Of a stretch of 64,000 nucleotides of DNA, positions 49,761 through 58,511 are shown piece by piece. Numbering within the stretch: the stretch's first letter is position 1; each line of letters starts with the position of its first letter. The stretch spans positions 124,001 to 188,000 of the forward strand of contig JAIVLN010000002.1 of assembly GCA_020524245.1 (NCBI GenBank). The letters run 5' to 3'. The notes beneath the pieces were generated by a model. That model saw nothing but the letters and a program-made list of their open reading frames with translations. It searched no databases and was not told where the DNA came from. The translations under genes were made by a program, and so were the position numbers. This DNA comes from Rossellomorea aquimaris. GTDB lineage: Bacteria; Bacillota; Bacilli; Bacillales; Fictibacillaceae.

Positions 49761-51056
49761 TTACATCGCTTTTGCGGCTTTTTCCTCATAATATGCGTGA
49801 CCTGTCGGTAGCAATGTCATGGACAATAGTGCTAAGGATACGAGCAGCATGAGTACGGAACCTGAAAAGACAGCGATTTTGACATTGATGAGTTCTACTG
49901 TCATTCCGATCAATAGGATGAATGCCATCGTGAGTACCGATTCAAACACCTTAACGACACTGACGACACGCCCCATGATTTCGACTGGTAGGTTGTTTTG
50001 GTAAAAGGTGATGAAGCCCGTATGTGCACAAGCTAGGGCAAAGGAAAGAACAAATACACCAATCGAACCTCCCAGAAATGTACTCGACAAGGAGTAGATC
50101 AGGTATCCGACTGCGGTCATTGTCGTTCCGATTCCAATCATGTGCTTAAGCTTCCAGCGATTCGTTAAAACCGTCACAAACACAGAACCAAGGATGAAAC
50201 CGACTCCAGCAATGCTGACGAGGACGCCGTAGCTTCCCTCCGAAAGTCCGAGAACTCTTCGTGTAAACACGACTTCCGTTGAATCGAGCGCAGCCGTGAA
50301 TAGCATCGCTGCTTCGAATAAAGCATACACGCCCATGACATAGGCTGCATTTTTACTAAAAGAAAGAACGACTGCCCAGTCTTCTCTCAACATCTTGAAG
50401 GAGAGGTCTTCCATTGTGCTGGCCCGTTCCTCTTCTATACTCGGTAAAAAGAACAAAACCAAAGCGGATAGCAGGAACGAAAAGGCATTCATGTTGATGG
50501 CTAAAGACACCGAGCCCACATAGACGAGTGCACCGGCAATGGCTGGTCCGATCACGAATGAACCGGAAGAAATCAAGTTATGTAACGAGTTGAAGCGTTT
50601 CCTCCGTTCCTTTGGTACGAGTTTCGTAATGTAGGTGGTTGAAGTCGGAAAGTAGAACGAACTTCCCATATTGATGAGAAACACACATACATAAATGAGT
50701 GGTAATGAGCCGATGAATGGAATGATAGCGACAAGCAGAGCGCGCACGATATCGAGTGTGATCATGATCCGGCGCTTGTTGAAGCGGTCAATGATGCTTC
50801 CAGACCAAAAGCTCGTGCACATGGAGGCGAGAGGTTTCAACATGTACAAGCCCGCGACTGCCGCTGCCGAGCCCGTCATGTTCAAAATCATGAGGTTTAA
50901 TGCGATAAGGTAAATCCAATCCCCTAGATTTGAAATGCCTATGCCAGCTAACAGTAATGATGGATTTTTCCAATCCCTCTTCCATTCTGATAATGATTCT
51001 GTCCCAATTGAACCAACACCTTTCTGAACCCTGGATTTAAAGATTTCTATATACAT
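49761..51056 (-). CDS. MFS transporter (MFS_3, macrolide-efflux-like)
   Basis: 431 aa, 12 TM. The region WSGSIIDRFNKRRIMITLDI is the MFS_3 loop. FYFPTSTTYITKLVPKERRK is the conserved post-TM4 stretch of MefA-like exporters. The substrate is unknown. Gene order with a PNPOx-like protein and an NTase on the same strand gives a possible three-gene detoxification or resistance operon, an inference only. The start may be later than the ATG used; the first 25 residues are polar and not conserved in appearance. Confidence 0.85.
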   Translation of the reverse strand: MYIEIFKSRVQKGVGSIGTESLSEWKRDWKNPSLLLAGIGISNLGDWIYLIALNLMILNMTGSAAAVAGLYMLKPLASMCTSFWSGSIIDRFNKRRIMITLDIVRALLVAIIPFIGSLPLIYVCVFLINMGSSFYFPTSTTYITKLVPKERRKRFNSLHNLISSGSFVIGPAIAGALVYVGSVSLAINMNAFSFLLSALVLFFLPSIEEERASTMEDLSFKMLREDWAVVLSFSKNAAYVMGVYALFEAAMLFTAALDSTEVVFTRRVLGLSEGSYGVLVSIAGVGFILGSVFVTVLTNRWKLKHMIGIGTTMTAVGYLIYSLSSTFLGGSIGVFVLSFALACAHTGFITFYQNNLPVEIMGRVVSVVKVFESVLTMAFILLIGMTVELINVKIAVFSGSVLMLLVSLALLSMTLLPTGHAYYEEKAAKAM

Positions 51057-51204
51057 TATCGCAACTGGAAGAAATACACAATAGGGATTTTTGTTTTTTG
51101 TAAAAATAAATTAAATTCTGTAAAAAGACTTTTCAGAGTGATGGAAGTAGATTATAATGAGCGATAACTTTGTGTAAATTTGGGACGGACAAGGGGTGTT
51201 TTAG

Positions 51205-51894
51205 ATGAAAACGATTGGTATGATTGGCGGGATGAGTTGGGAATCTTCAGCGGAATATTATCGGATGATTAATCAGGAAGTGAAACGGCGCCTTGGTAGT
51301 CTTCACTCTGCGAAATGCTTGATGTACAGTGTCGACTTTGCGGAAAATCAGCGCTATCAGGCAGAAGGCGAATGGGATAAGGCTGGTGAAAATCTTGCTC
51401 ATGTCGCTCAGTCTCTCGACAAAGGTGGCGCGGATTTCATCGTCATCTGCACGAATACGATGCATAAGGTCATAGACCACATTGAGCGTGCCATCACTAT
51501 TCCTGTATTACATATTGCTGATGCAACAACCGCTCGGATTCATGAGGACGGTATCCAAAAAGTCGGATTGCTCGGCACGAAATATACGATGGAGCAGGAC
51601 TTTTACAGATCGAGGCTTGAGGCCAACGGGCTTGACGTGCTCGTTCCTGAGGCAGGAGATCGTGCCATCGTCAATCAGACGATTTACGAAGAGCTCTGCC
51701 TTGGAAAAATCGAGCCTTCATCGAAGGAAGCGTTTAAGCGGATCATCCAACAGCTTGTCGATGGTGGAGCAGAAGGCATCATTCTCGGCTGCACTGAAAT
51801 CGGGCTACTTATTAAGCCGGAAGACGTGGACGTTCCGATTTACGACACTGCCCACATTCATGCCATTGAGGCGGTCAATCTTTCACTCGAATAG
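51205..51894 (+). CDS. Aspartate/glutamate racemase family protein
   Basis: 229-aa two-cysteine racemase fold. Catalytic Cys pair in ICTNTMHKV (near 82) and ILGCTEIGLL (near 193). The opening KTIGMIGGMSWESSAEYYRM is the YgeA/RacX-group hallmark. It inverts the alpha carbon of an amino acid without a cofactor. Broad-specificity racemases of this group act on several amino acids, so calling it aspartate-specific would overreach. AAGGGG precedes the ATG. Confidence 0.92.
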   Translation: MKTIGMIGGMSWESSAEYYRMINQEVKRRLGSLHSAKCLMYSVDFAENQRYQAEGEWDKAGENLAHVAQSLDKGGADFIVICTNTMHKVIDHIERAITIPVLHIADATTARIHEDGIQKVGLLGTKYTMEQDFYRSRLEANGLDVLVPEAGDRAIVNQTIYEELCLGKIEPSSKEAFKRIIQQLVDGGAEGIILGCTEIGLLIKPEDVDVPIYDTAHIHAIEAVNLSLE

Positions 51895-51898
51895 CAGA

Positions 51899-51931
51899 AA
51901 AAAAGGTTTCAGCATTACGCTGAAACCTTCT
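51899..51931. terminator. Bidirectional terminator
   Basis: AAAGGTTTCAGC, ATTAC, GCTGAAACCTT between convergent genes. Confidence 0.8.
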
Positions 51932-51934
51932 TAT

Positions 51935-53290
51935 TTAGACGAATATCAACCAGAGCAGCAAGGTCACGACGAGTGCGACGATCCCTTGGATAAGAGTGGC
52001 TGCCGTTTGTCCTTTGTATGCATCCGTTACGGTCATGCCGCTAAACTCCTTCACGACCCAGAAGTAGCTGTCGTTCACGTGGGAGACAACCATCGCACCG
52101 GCACCGACTGCCATGACGACGAGCGCTAACGGCAACGCGCCTTCAATTCCCACTTGTGTTAAAAGTGGGGCAATCAACGTCGACGTGATGACGATTGCTG
52201 CCGTAGACGAACCTTGCGCCGTTTTCAACGCTGCCGCGATAAAGAATGGAATGAGCAGGAAGAATGCCCCGCCGATCAGACTGCTGTCACCGAATCCCTG
52301 GATGAATTCTGCAACTGGTGTCGCTTTGATGACCGAGCCGAATGCTCCACCTGCACCTGTAATCAACAGAATCGGCGCAGATTCCTTGATGCCATGGCCA
52401 ATCCACTGCGTCAATGTTTCTTCATCCAGCTTCGGAAGTAGTGTAAGCGCAAACAAAATTCCAATCAACAATGCAACGACTGGCGAGCCTAAGAATAAGA
52501 GAATCTCGAAGAACTTCCCTTCCCAACCGGCGAACGTAACGACAGAACCTAACCCGATCAACAGAATCGGTACGACGATCGGTGCGAACGATTTGAACGA
52601 CGACGGCATTTCACCGAAACTCGCTGCAATTTCATCCACATCGTACTCTAACTTGTCTTCATCTTTGACTTTGATTTTCGTTCCGACTTTAATCGCCCAG
52701 ATATACCCGGCGATGATGGCAGGAATCGCGACCACGATCCCGACAAGAATGATGACGCCGAGATAGTTTTGTGCGCCGATGTTACCAGCAGCTGCAATCG
52801 GACCTGGCGTCGGCGGTACAAGTGTATGGGTTGCGAACAATCCAGTGGAAAGCGCAATCGCCATTGAAGCGACCGCAACCTTCGCGCGACGTGCAAGTGA
52901 CTTTTTCAATGAAGATAAGATCACGTAACCGGAATCACAGAATACCGGTACACTGACAATCGCACCAATCAAGCTCATCGAGAGCTGAGGCCGCTTCTCT
53001 CCGACGATGCGGAGCACGACTTCAGCCATCCTGAGTGCTGCCCCCGATCGTTCCAAAATGACACCGATGATCGTCCCGAACACGATGACGAGACCGATTC
53101 CACCCATCAAGCCTCCGAAACCTGAATTGACTGCTGTTACGACATCTGCAAATGGAAGTCCGGCCAGGATTCCCATCGCAAATGCGGCAATCAATAACGA
53201 AAGAAACGGATGGACCTTCAGCTTGGCTGTTGCAAAAATTACGAATAATACCCCTAGTGTTATGACAATTAAGAGTCCAAAACCTTCCAT
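51935..53290 (-). CDS. GntP-family permease (probable glycerate/gluconate transporter)
   Basis: 451 aa, about 12-14 TM helices. GntP features: GFGGLMGGIGLVIVFGTIIG, SVPVFCDSGYVILSSLKKSL (with VFCDSG) and THTLVPPTPGPIAAAGNIGA. It imports a sugar acid by proton symport. Its gene is 12 bp after the glycerate kinase gene, so glycerate is the likeliest substrate; gluconate is the family alternative. AGGGGG precedes the ATG. Confidence 0.9.
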   Translation of the reverse strand: MEGFGLLIVITLGVLFVIFATAKLKVHPFLSLLIAAFAMGILAGLPFADVVTAVNSGFGGLMGGIGLVIVFGTIIGVILERSGAALRMAEVVLRIVGEKRPQLSMSLIGAIVSVPVFCDSGYVILSSLKKSLARRAKVAVASMAIALSTGLFATHTLVPPTPGPIAAAGNIGAQNYLGVIILVGIVVAIPAIIAGYIWAIKVGTKIKVKDEDKLEYDVDEIAASFGEMPSSFKSFAPIVVPILLIGLGSVVTFAGWEGKFFEILLFLGSPVVALLIGILFALTLLPKLDEETLTQWIGHGIKESAPILLITGAGGAFGSVIKATPVAEFIQGFGDSSLIGGAFFLLIPFFIAAALKTAQGSSTAAIVITSTLIAPLLTQVGIEGALPLALVVMAVGAGAMVVSHVNDSYFWVVKEFSGMTVTDAYKGQTAATLIQGIVALVVTLLLWLIFV

Positions 53291-53302
53291 GATTGCATCC
53301 CC

Positions 53303-54433
53303 CTATTTTTGAAATGATTGAATGAAATGAAGTACATTCTTCGTTTGCTCGTAAAGCAATTCTTCCCCTGACTCCACGCATGCTTTCAGTGGCATCGGAC
53401 CGTTCGCAATGGAAAAACATCCTGCAAACTTCTCGTGCAAAGCATCCAACTCCCCTCGGAGGCTGCCGGATATAAGTACCGTCTTGACTTGATGTTTCGC
53501 TGCGAGCTCCGCGACATAACCCGGCGCTTTTCCAAAGAGCGTCTGTTCATCACTCTGTCCTTCACCTGTCAGTACTAAATCCGCACCGGCAATCGAGCTT
53601 TCCAGATCAATCGCCTTTGCGACGAGCTCTGCGCCAGAGACAAGTTCCGCCCCGATGGTCATCAAGGCGAAACCGAGTCCACCCGCTGCACCAGCACCTG
53701 GTTTCTCTTTCAACGAACGACCGGTTTCTTTTTCGATGAGTGAACTATAATGATCGAGTGCAGTATCGAGGAGCAGGATCTGTTCGTGCGTCGCGCCTTT
53801 CTGAGGTCCGTAGATATGACTAGCGCCTTTTTCACCGCATAACGGGTTCTCCACATCGCTCGCCACTCGGATCGTCACCTCTTTCAACCTAGGTTCCAAG
53901 CCCGAAAGATCGGCTTGAGCAACTTCCGGCACGTTTTTACCAAAGCCATCGACCTTCATCCCCGACCGGTCGAGGAAACGGGCGCCTAGCGCTTGGAGCA
54001 TGCCGAGACCTCCGTCATTCGTTGCACTCCCCCCGAGGCCGATTAAGATCGAGTCAAATCCATCATCGATGACCCGGCTAATCAGCTCACCTAAACCGCG
54101 AGAGGTCGTGAAGTACGGATCCCTGCGATCTGCTGGAACTTGCGTGAGACCTGCCACCTGCGCCGTTTCGATGACCGCTGTCTTTCCATCTCCAAGCACA
54201 CCGTAAGCGGCTTCGATTTCATCGCCAAGAGGTCCGGTGCACATCGCGTGTAAGCGCTTACCCTTTGTTGAAAAAATAAGCGTATCCAAAGTCCCTTCGC
54301 CTCCATCCGCCATCGGCTTCAGGATTGGCTCTTCTTGAGGGAAGACCTCTCGACAGGCTTTTGCCATGGCTCGTCCCGCTTGCTCGGATGTCATACTGCC
54401 TTTGAATGAATCGGGAGAAATAACGATTTTCAT
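53303..54433 (-). CDS. glxK: Glycerate kinase (GarK/GlxK family)
   Basis: 376 aa; phosphorylates D-glycerate, giving 2-phosphoglycerate in most members of this family. Family blocks: VISPDSFKGSMTSEQAGRAM at the start, PMADGGEGTLDTL, IGLGGSATNDGGLGMLQALG, GAGAAGGLGFAL, and VLTGEGQSDEQTLFGKAP. Full length. AAGGAG precedes the ATG. It is the middle gene of a regulator-kinase-permease module that feeds glycerate into lower glycolysis. The symbol follows the B. subtilis name for this family. Confidence 0.93.
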   Translation of the reverse strand: MKIVISPDSFKGSMTSEQAGRAMAKACREVFPQEEPILKPMADGGEGTLDTLIFSTKGKRLHAMCTGPLGDEIEAAYGVLGDGKTAVIETAQVAGLTQVPADRRDPYFTTSRGLGELISRVIDDGFDSILIGLGGSATNDGGLGMLQALGARFLDRSGMKVDGFGKNVPEVAQADLSGLEPRLKEVTIRVASDVENPLCGEKGASHIYGPQKGATHEQILLLDTALDHYSSLIEKETGRSLKEKPGAGAAGGLGFALMTIGAELVSGAELVAKAIDLESSIAGADLVLTGEGQSDEQTLFGKAPGYVAELAAKHQVKTVLISGSLRGELDALHEKFAGCFSIANGPMPLKACVESGEELLYEQTKNVLHFIQSFQK

Positions 54434-54474
54434 AGCGAACTCCTTTATCTGTATTTATCTCTATTAAATAGAAA

Positions 54475-54496
54475 AACCAATTGCTAAACAATTGGT
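54475..54496 (-). terminator. Dyad between cdaR-type gene and glxK: terminator or operator
   Basis: Minus strand: ACCAATTG, TTTAG, CAATTGGT, then TTTTTC. The T-run suggests termination of the regulator transcript, but the AT-rich stem is weak and it sits in the promoter region of glxK, where an operator is also plausible. Confidence 0.5.
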
Positions 54497-54533
54497 CGAA
54501 TCCATGAAATATTCTAATTTTCTGTCTACTGAA

Positions 54534-54549
54534 TTGTGCATGTGCACAA
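54534..54549. promoter_or_regulatory. Perfect palindrome, candidate CdaR-type operator
   Basis: TTGTGCATGTGCACAA, a 16-bp perfect inverted repeat directly after the regulator's stop codon and about 100 bp upstream of glxK. Its position suits an activator site for the kinase-permease genes. Confidence 0.5.
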
Positions 54550-55605
54550 CTACTGTTTAAAACAAAGGATGTACAGAAGCATCGCATCCTTGAACATACG
54601 CGGATTGAGGCCTACTTTTTCATGAATCTGATCCAGTCGGTACATGAGCGTGTTCCGGTGGATGTGCAGTCGTACAGCCGTCTCCTTCAATTCAAGGTTG
54701 GATTGGAAGTACACATGTAAGGTCTTCTCATAACTACCTTCCATGTTTCTCAGACATTCTGCATAGGTTGTGATAACATCCTCGTATGTATGATGCGGAA
54801 TCTGATCAATCAGTTGCTCGAGCTTCCACTCTTCGATGCGGGTGAACCGTTTTTCTGTGGAAAACTTCATCGCTTGTTTGGCCTGGTAATAAGATTCCCG
54901 AATAGCCTTGACGCCGATACCAGAATTTCCGACGCCAATACAGAGATCCGGGTTAGCCTCTAATAAAGGAAGTAGTACTGTCTCGGGTGGTTCAACCTCT
55001 TTTACCGCGAGAACAAGTTCATGTTCTTCATGCATCGAGACGAATACGGCATCCAACTTCTGCCGGATTTCCTCTGTAAAAACAGACGGGTTTTGCGATT
55101 GCAGTACGACGACTACGAGCGGTTCCGTGAGATCAATCTTCAGAATGTGTTTCGCTTCCTGCTCGAGTTTTTCCTCATCAAATCCATACGGATGCAGGAG
55201 CTGCAACAGCCAGTTGTACAACGTGTTCTCCTGGAAGGCGGTTTGCTTCTGAAGATGAATCTGTTCCAGAGCAATCTCCACCGCTGCCTTCGTAATGTTC
55301 GCCGCTTGAATCACTTGATTCGGATGACCTGTAATGCCGACAACCCCGACGAGCTCGCCGAAAAAATACATCGGTAGGTTGACGCCTGGTTTCGTTCCAG
55401 GATAATCTGTAACATCTTTAGGATAAAGGAGAAGTTCTTGTTGAATTTCGATTGCACGTACCGCCCCGCTATGTAACTGATCGATGCGCTCCGGGTCGGA
55501 ACTCGCTACAATTTTACCGTTCGTATCCATTAAATTGATCGGCACGTCCAAATGCGGACGCAACCGCTGGATGACTTCATCCCCTAATTCATATGTCAAA
55601 TCCAT
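54550..55605 (-). CDS. CdaR-family sugar-diacid/glycerate regulator
   Basis: About 351 aa. The N-terminal Diacid_rec domain spans about 1-135 (INLMDTNGKIVASSDPERID; NLPMYFFGELVGVVGITGHP). A GGDEF-like middle part follows, and the C-terminal PucR-type helix-turn-helix is LELKETAVRLHIHRNTLMYR. CdaR activates glycerate and diacid genes in response to glycerate in E. coli; here it heads the glxK-gntP genes, so the same role is inferred. The start is uncertain: ATG 55605 (GGTGG upstream), GTG 55614 or TTG 55617. Confidence 0.9.
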   Translation of the reverse strand: MDLTYELGDEVIQRLRPHLDVPINLMDTNGKIVASSDPERIDQLHSGAVRAIEIQQELLLYPKDVTDYPGTKPGVNLPMYFFGELVGVVGITGHPNQVIQAANITKAAVEIALEQIHLQKQTAFQENTLYNWLLQLLHPYGFDEEKLEQEAKHILKIDLTEPLVVVVLQSQNPSVFTEEIRQKLDAVFVSMHEEHELVLAVKEVEPPETVLLPLLEANPDLCIGVGNSGIGVKAIRESYYQAKQAMKFSTEKRFTRIEEWKLEQLIDQIPHHTYEDVITTYAECLRNMEGSYEKTLHVYFQSNLELKETAVRLHIHRNTLMYRLDQIHEKVGLNPRMFKDAMLLYILCFKQ

Positions 55606-55618
55606 CTTGTCCACCAAC

Positions 55619-55876
55619 TCACCTTAAATAAAAATAGAGCCCCATGACGATGATTGTTAAAAGGAAAGTGAACGCATAGATGAGCGTCAGTACCTTGATG
55701 TTCAATCTCACAGATTTCGTTTCATATTCATTGGAGCGTTTCAGCTGTGCTTCGGTCCGGTTCGATTCTTGCTTATACTGTTCAGCTTCCTTATCAACCT
55801 TTTTACCTATGACCAATGTGCCGACAAGTGAAAGAATACCTACTGTAATGACGATGATCGTTAAGTATAAATACAT
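55619..55876 (-). CDS. Small two-TM membrane protein
   Basis: 85 aa. TM1 YLYLTIIVITVGILSLVGTL, a charged helical loop (KKVDKEAEQYKQESNRTEAQ), TM2 VLTLIYAFTFLLTIIVMGLY. TGGGGGTG precedes the ATG at 55876. It ends just before the regulator's start, so the two may be transcribed together. Function unknown. Confidence 0.7.
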   Translation of the reverse strand: MYLYLTIIVITVGILSLVGTLVIGKKVDKEAEQYKQESNRTEAQLKRSNEYETKSVRLNIKVLTLIYAFTFLLTIIVMGLYFYLR

Positions 55877-55983
55877 AAATGCACCCCCAGGCATTTCGTT
55901 CCTTCCTTCTATTATATACAATAACTACTACTGCCCCTAACTTTACGCATAGAAAACCATACATAGAGAGATAGGTGAACGAC

Positions 55984-56610
55984 ATGAAAGGAACATCACA
56001 TTTATTGGTCGGGGGCGTGGCAGGGCTGATCACATCCAATGTCTTTGAGACCGATCCAGTCACGACGGGGATCCTGATTGCAAGTGGCGGAATTGCTGGA
56101 CTAGTACCGGATATGGATGTAGACGGGACGTTGAGCAACAAAATTACGGATTCGCATAAATTCATCCAAACCCTTGCTCAAATCATCGGTGTGCTGATTA
56201 TCGTGTACAGCTTTCTGACGGGTGTTGGACAGGAAAAGTGGAACGGGGTTGGAGCTGGCGTTGGCATCATCTTGGTCGCTTCTTTCATTACAAGGAGGCA
56301 TATGCTGCTTGTTTCAGGCCTAGGTGTAGTCGCCGCCGGATTGTTTTTGGAAGAAAACTGGTTGTTTTTGTTCGGGGTGTACATAGTGGTTGCATCCCTC
56401 GTTCCTCACCGCAGTTATACACACTCCATTTTAGGGGTCATCTTTTTTGGAGTGATTGCCCGTCAGGTGGAAGCCGCTTTTGGAGTGGAGGGTTTGTTTT
56501 GGGCACTGCTTGCCGGCTATGCGAGCCATTTACTCGGCGATATGAAAGTGCTGCCCGTAAACAAGCGTGGGATTAAGCTATTGCTGCCTTTTTCGAATAG
56601 GGACTTTTAG
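55984..56610 (+). CDS. Membrane metal-dependent hydrolase (YdjM/DUF457 family)
   Basis: 208 aa, about five TM helices. Metal-ligand-like motifs of the YdjM family are visible: GTSHLLVGGVAG near the start, GLVPDMDVDGTLSNK (P-D-x-D), VASLVPHRSYTHSILG (HRxxTHS) and YASHLLGDM. The family is membrane-bound with unknown substrate. AGATAGGTG precedes the ATG; a GTG three codons earlier overlaps it. Confidence 0.87.
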   Translation: MKGTSHLLVGGVAGLITSNVFETDPVTTGILIASGGIAGLVPDMDVDGTLSNKITDSHKFIQTLAQIIGVLIIVYSFLTGVGQEKWNGVGAGVGIILVASFITRRHMLLVSGLGVVAAGLFLEENWLFLFGVYIVVASLVPHRSYTHSILGVIFFGVIARQVEAAFGVEGLFWALLAGYASHLLGDMKVLPVNKRGIKLLLPFSNRDF

Positions 56611-56615
56611 AGTGT

Positions 56616-56647
56616 AAAAAAAGCGTACCGTATTTGGTACGCTTTTA
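56616..56647. terminator. Bidirectional terminator
   Basis: AAAAGCGTACC, GTATT, TGGTACGCTTTT, between convergent genes. Confidence 0.85.
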
Positions 56648-56655
56648 CCTTTATA

Positions 56656-57117
56656 TTAGAGCTGCAATTTCAGTCCTTCATGGGAGGCTTTGAACCCGAG
56701 TTTTTCGTAAAACCGGATGGCGTCCTTCCGTTCTTTGTCTGAAGTCAGCTGGACCAACTGACATCCTCTTTCTTTTGCCCGCTGAATGGCGTCCTGGATT
56801 AGTTGAGAACCGACGCCTTTTCCGCGAGTTGATGATGAGGTTCTTACGCCTTCAATCGTTGCCCGCCAACCACCTTGCCTGGCAATGTGCGGTGTATAGG
56901 TGATTTGGATGACACCAACGACTTCATCCTCTATGCACGCCACGACCAGCTCGTTGTTCGGATCTTTGTCGATTGCGTGAAATGCATCGGTATAACAATC
57001 TGGGAGTGGATTTTCATACCGCTCCCGCTTGCTTCCCAACACATCGTCAGCGAGCATTGCTACGATTTTTACCAAATCGTGTTCAGTCGCCGTTCTGAAC
57101 TTCAGTTCTGATTTCAC
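56656..57117 (-). CDS. GNAT-family N-acetyltransferase
   Basis: 153 aa. GNAT fold with acetyl-CoA loop RTSSSTRGKGVGSQLIQDAI (RGKGVG) and the closing IRFYEKLGFKASHEGLKL. Similar in pattern to PaiA/YpeA-like small acetyltransferases. Acceptor unknown. The ATG overlaps the stop of the serine hydrolase gene (ATGA), so these two are coupled. Confidence 0.9.
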   Translation of the reverse strand: MKSELKFRTATEHDLVKIVAMLADDVLGSKRERYENPLPDCYTDAFHAIDKDPNNELVVACIEDEVVGVIQITYTPHIARQGGWRATIEGVRTSSSTRGKGVGSQLIQDAIQRAKERGCQLVQLTSDKERKDAIRFYEKLGFKASHEGLKLQL

Positions 57118-58112
57118 TGGACTTTTTCCTTTATGAGTAGAGGCTGAATTTTTCCGAATAGTTCAAAGGAATCCACTTTTTCATAGTTCCATAGCATAAT
57201 GATGTTGGTCTTCTCTTCTGGATATTGCCATACTTCCGATTTAAAACCAGGAGTACCCCCAGCGACGAGTCTGAAATCCTTTCCTAAGAACCATCCATAA
57301 CCATATTTCAGATTCTGTGAAATCGTCGTCTGGTGATAAGGCGTGAACATTTTCTCGATCGACTCTTCGGAAAGAACCGAACCATTCAGAATTGCGTTGC
57401 ACCAAGTGCTCAGATCTCCAACCGTCGAATACAGTTCACCAGGTGCTTCCACATCAGCCAACCGATCATTTTTGGAGTTAATATACTTACCATCCTCGAT
57501 AGAGTGACCGTAAGCGCGTCCAATATTTATATTCTTCGGATCGTCTTGACCGGTATTTTTCATCTCGAGTGGTTTGAAAAACAAGTGATCAAGCAGTTGT
57601 TCGAATTTAAGGCCGGTCACTTCCTCCATAATATAGCTCGCTATGATAAATCCTGTACTGCTGTAATCCCACTTCTCACCAGGTGTGAACTGTTGTTCTA
57701 GATGAGATAAGTATGTGAGAAAATCACCTTCCTCCTTATTCAGTTGCGCCATTTTCAACCTTAAGTCGTTTTCACCATAGATGTCGTGGAGTCCTGATGT
57801 GTGGCTGAGTAGGTGATGGAGTGTGATTTCTGGGTGTAGATTTTCGAGGCTTGCTATGTAATGACTCGGTTTCTGTTTCAAATCCAGCAATCCCTGTTCT
57901 TCCAGCTTAAGGACTGCTGCAGCTATGAACATCTTCGTCACAGAAGCGATATGGTATTTCGTCTCTATTGAATTGGGGATACCAAGCTGCATGGATGCCT
58001 CTCCATAAGCTTTTTTCAGTAGGATTTCCCCATCCTTCTCGATTAGAATAGACCCGCTCAGGTAATTTTCATTGGAATACGCATCAATTACTCTTTCTAA
58101 CTCATCCTTCAT
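57114..58112 (-). CDS. Serine hydrolase of the beta-lactamase/class C PBP family
   Basis: 332 aa. Catalytic SxxK motif SVTK in YHIASVTKMFIAAAVLKLEE; the second motif YSS in WDYSSTGFIIASYI. A third motif like HTG is seen as HTSGLHD earlier and GGTPGF near the end. No signal peptide, so probably cytoplasmic, unlike true beta-lactamases. Likely an esterase or peptidase; resistance is not supported. The ATG at 58112 follows GGGAGGGG; a longer frame to 58169 lacks it. Confidence 0.88.
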   Translation of the reverse strand: MKDELERVIDAYSNENYLSGSILIEKDGEILLKKAYGEASMQLGIPNSIETKYHIASVTKMFIAAAVLKLEEQGLLDLKQKPSHYIASLENLHPEITLHHLLSHTSGLHDIYGENDLRLKMAQLNKEEGDFLTYLSHLEQQFTPGEKWDYSSTGFIIASYIMEEVTGLKFEQLLDHLFFKPLEMKNTGQDDPKNINIGRAYGHSIEDGKYINSKNDRLADVEAPGELYSTVGDLSTWCNAILNGSVLSEESIEKMFTPYHQTTISQNLKYGYGWFLGKDFRLVAGGTPGFKSEVWQYPEEKTNIIMLWNYEKVDSFELFGKIQPLLIKEKVQ

Positions 58113-58251
58113 AAAAACTTTCCCCTCCCTAAAGATAAAAACTTCCATTCGTGGATATGAAATGTGCAAACTGAAAATAATTCATCCCGCATGTTTGTAT
58201 GAACTGTTGAGAAAAGGTCAACTCTAAAAACATGAAGGGTGGTGAATGGTC

Positions 58252-58410
58252 ATGGCACAAGATGTTTTATGTGAAGTAAGCAATTGTGTGCATAATCGTG
58301 ATGGGAAACAGTGCTTGGCAGAAAAGATTTTCGTAGTCAGTCATAAAGGTGAAAAGGCACATAACAGTGAGGAAACAGATTGCAAGACGTTTGAGCCACA
58401 AGGACTTTAA
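58252..58410 (+). CDS. DUF1540 cysteine-rich small protein
   Basis: 52 aa. The Cys pattern of DUF1540 is complete: Cys at 7 and 12 (VLCEVSNCVHN), Cys20 in GKQCLAEKIFV, and Cys44 in the closing ETDCKTFEPQGL. Such proteins are frequent in spore-formers and probably bind metal. GGTGGTG lies 7 bp before the ATG and a strong terminator follows. Function unknown. Confidence 0.85.
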   Translation: MAQDVLCEVSNCVHNRDGKQCLAEKIFVVSHKGEKAHNSEETDCKTFEPQGL

Positions 58411-58418
58411 AGCAAATA

Positions 58419-58457
58419 GGGAAGGCAGCCATTGGCGTGGTTGCCTTCTTTTCTATT
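58419..58457 (+). terminator. Terminator of the DUF1540 gene
   Basis: GGAAGGCAGCC, loop, GGTTGCCTTCTTTTC. Confidence 0.75.
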
Positions 58458-58459
58458 AT

Positions 58460-58474
58460 TGATAATAATTATCA
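58460..58474. promoter_or_regulatory. Perfect Fur box without an evident target
   Basis: TGATAATAATTATCA matches the 7-1-7 Fur consensus exactly. It lies between two convergent genes, after the DUF1540 terminator, and no gene starts nearby on either strand. Confidence 0.65.
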
Positions 58475-58511
58475 GTCTTATACAGGGCTAAGTCCAATTC
58501 CGAGATGTTAT

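Noticed and set aside
57114-58112. Beta-lactamase resistance gene
   Set aside because: No signal peptide, and the motif set fits the broad esterase/peptidase family better.
58411-58511. Minus-strand promoter overlapping the perfect Fur box
   Set aside because: TTGGAC and GATAAT at 18 bp were seen, but the -35 matches only three of six bases; too weak to list as a promoter.
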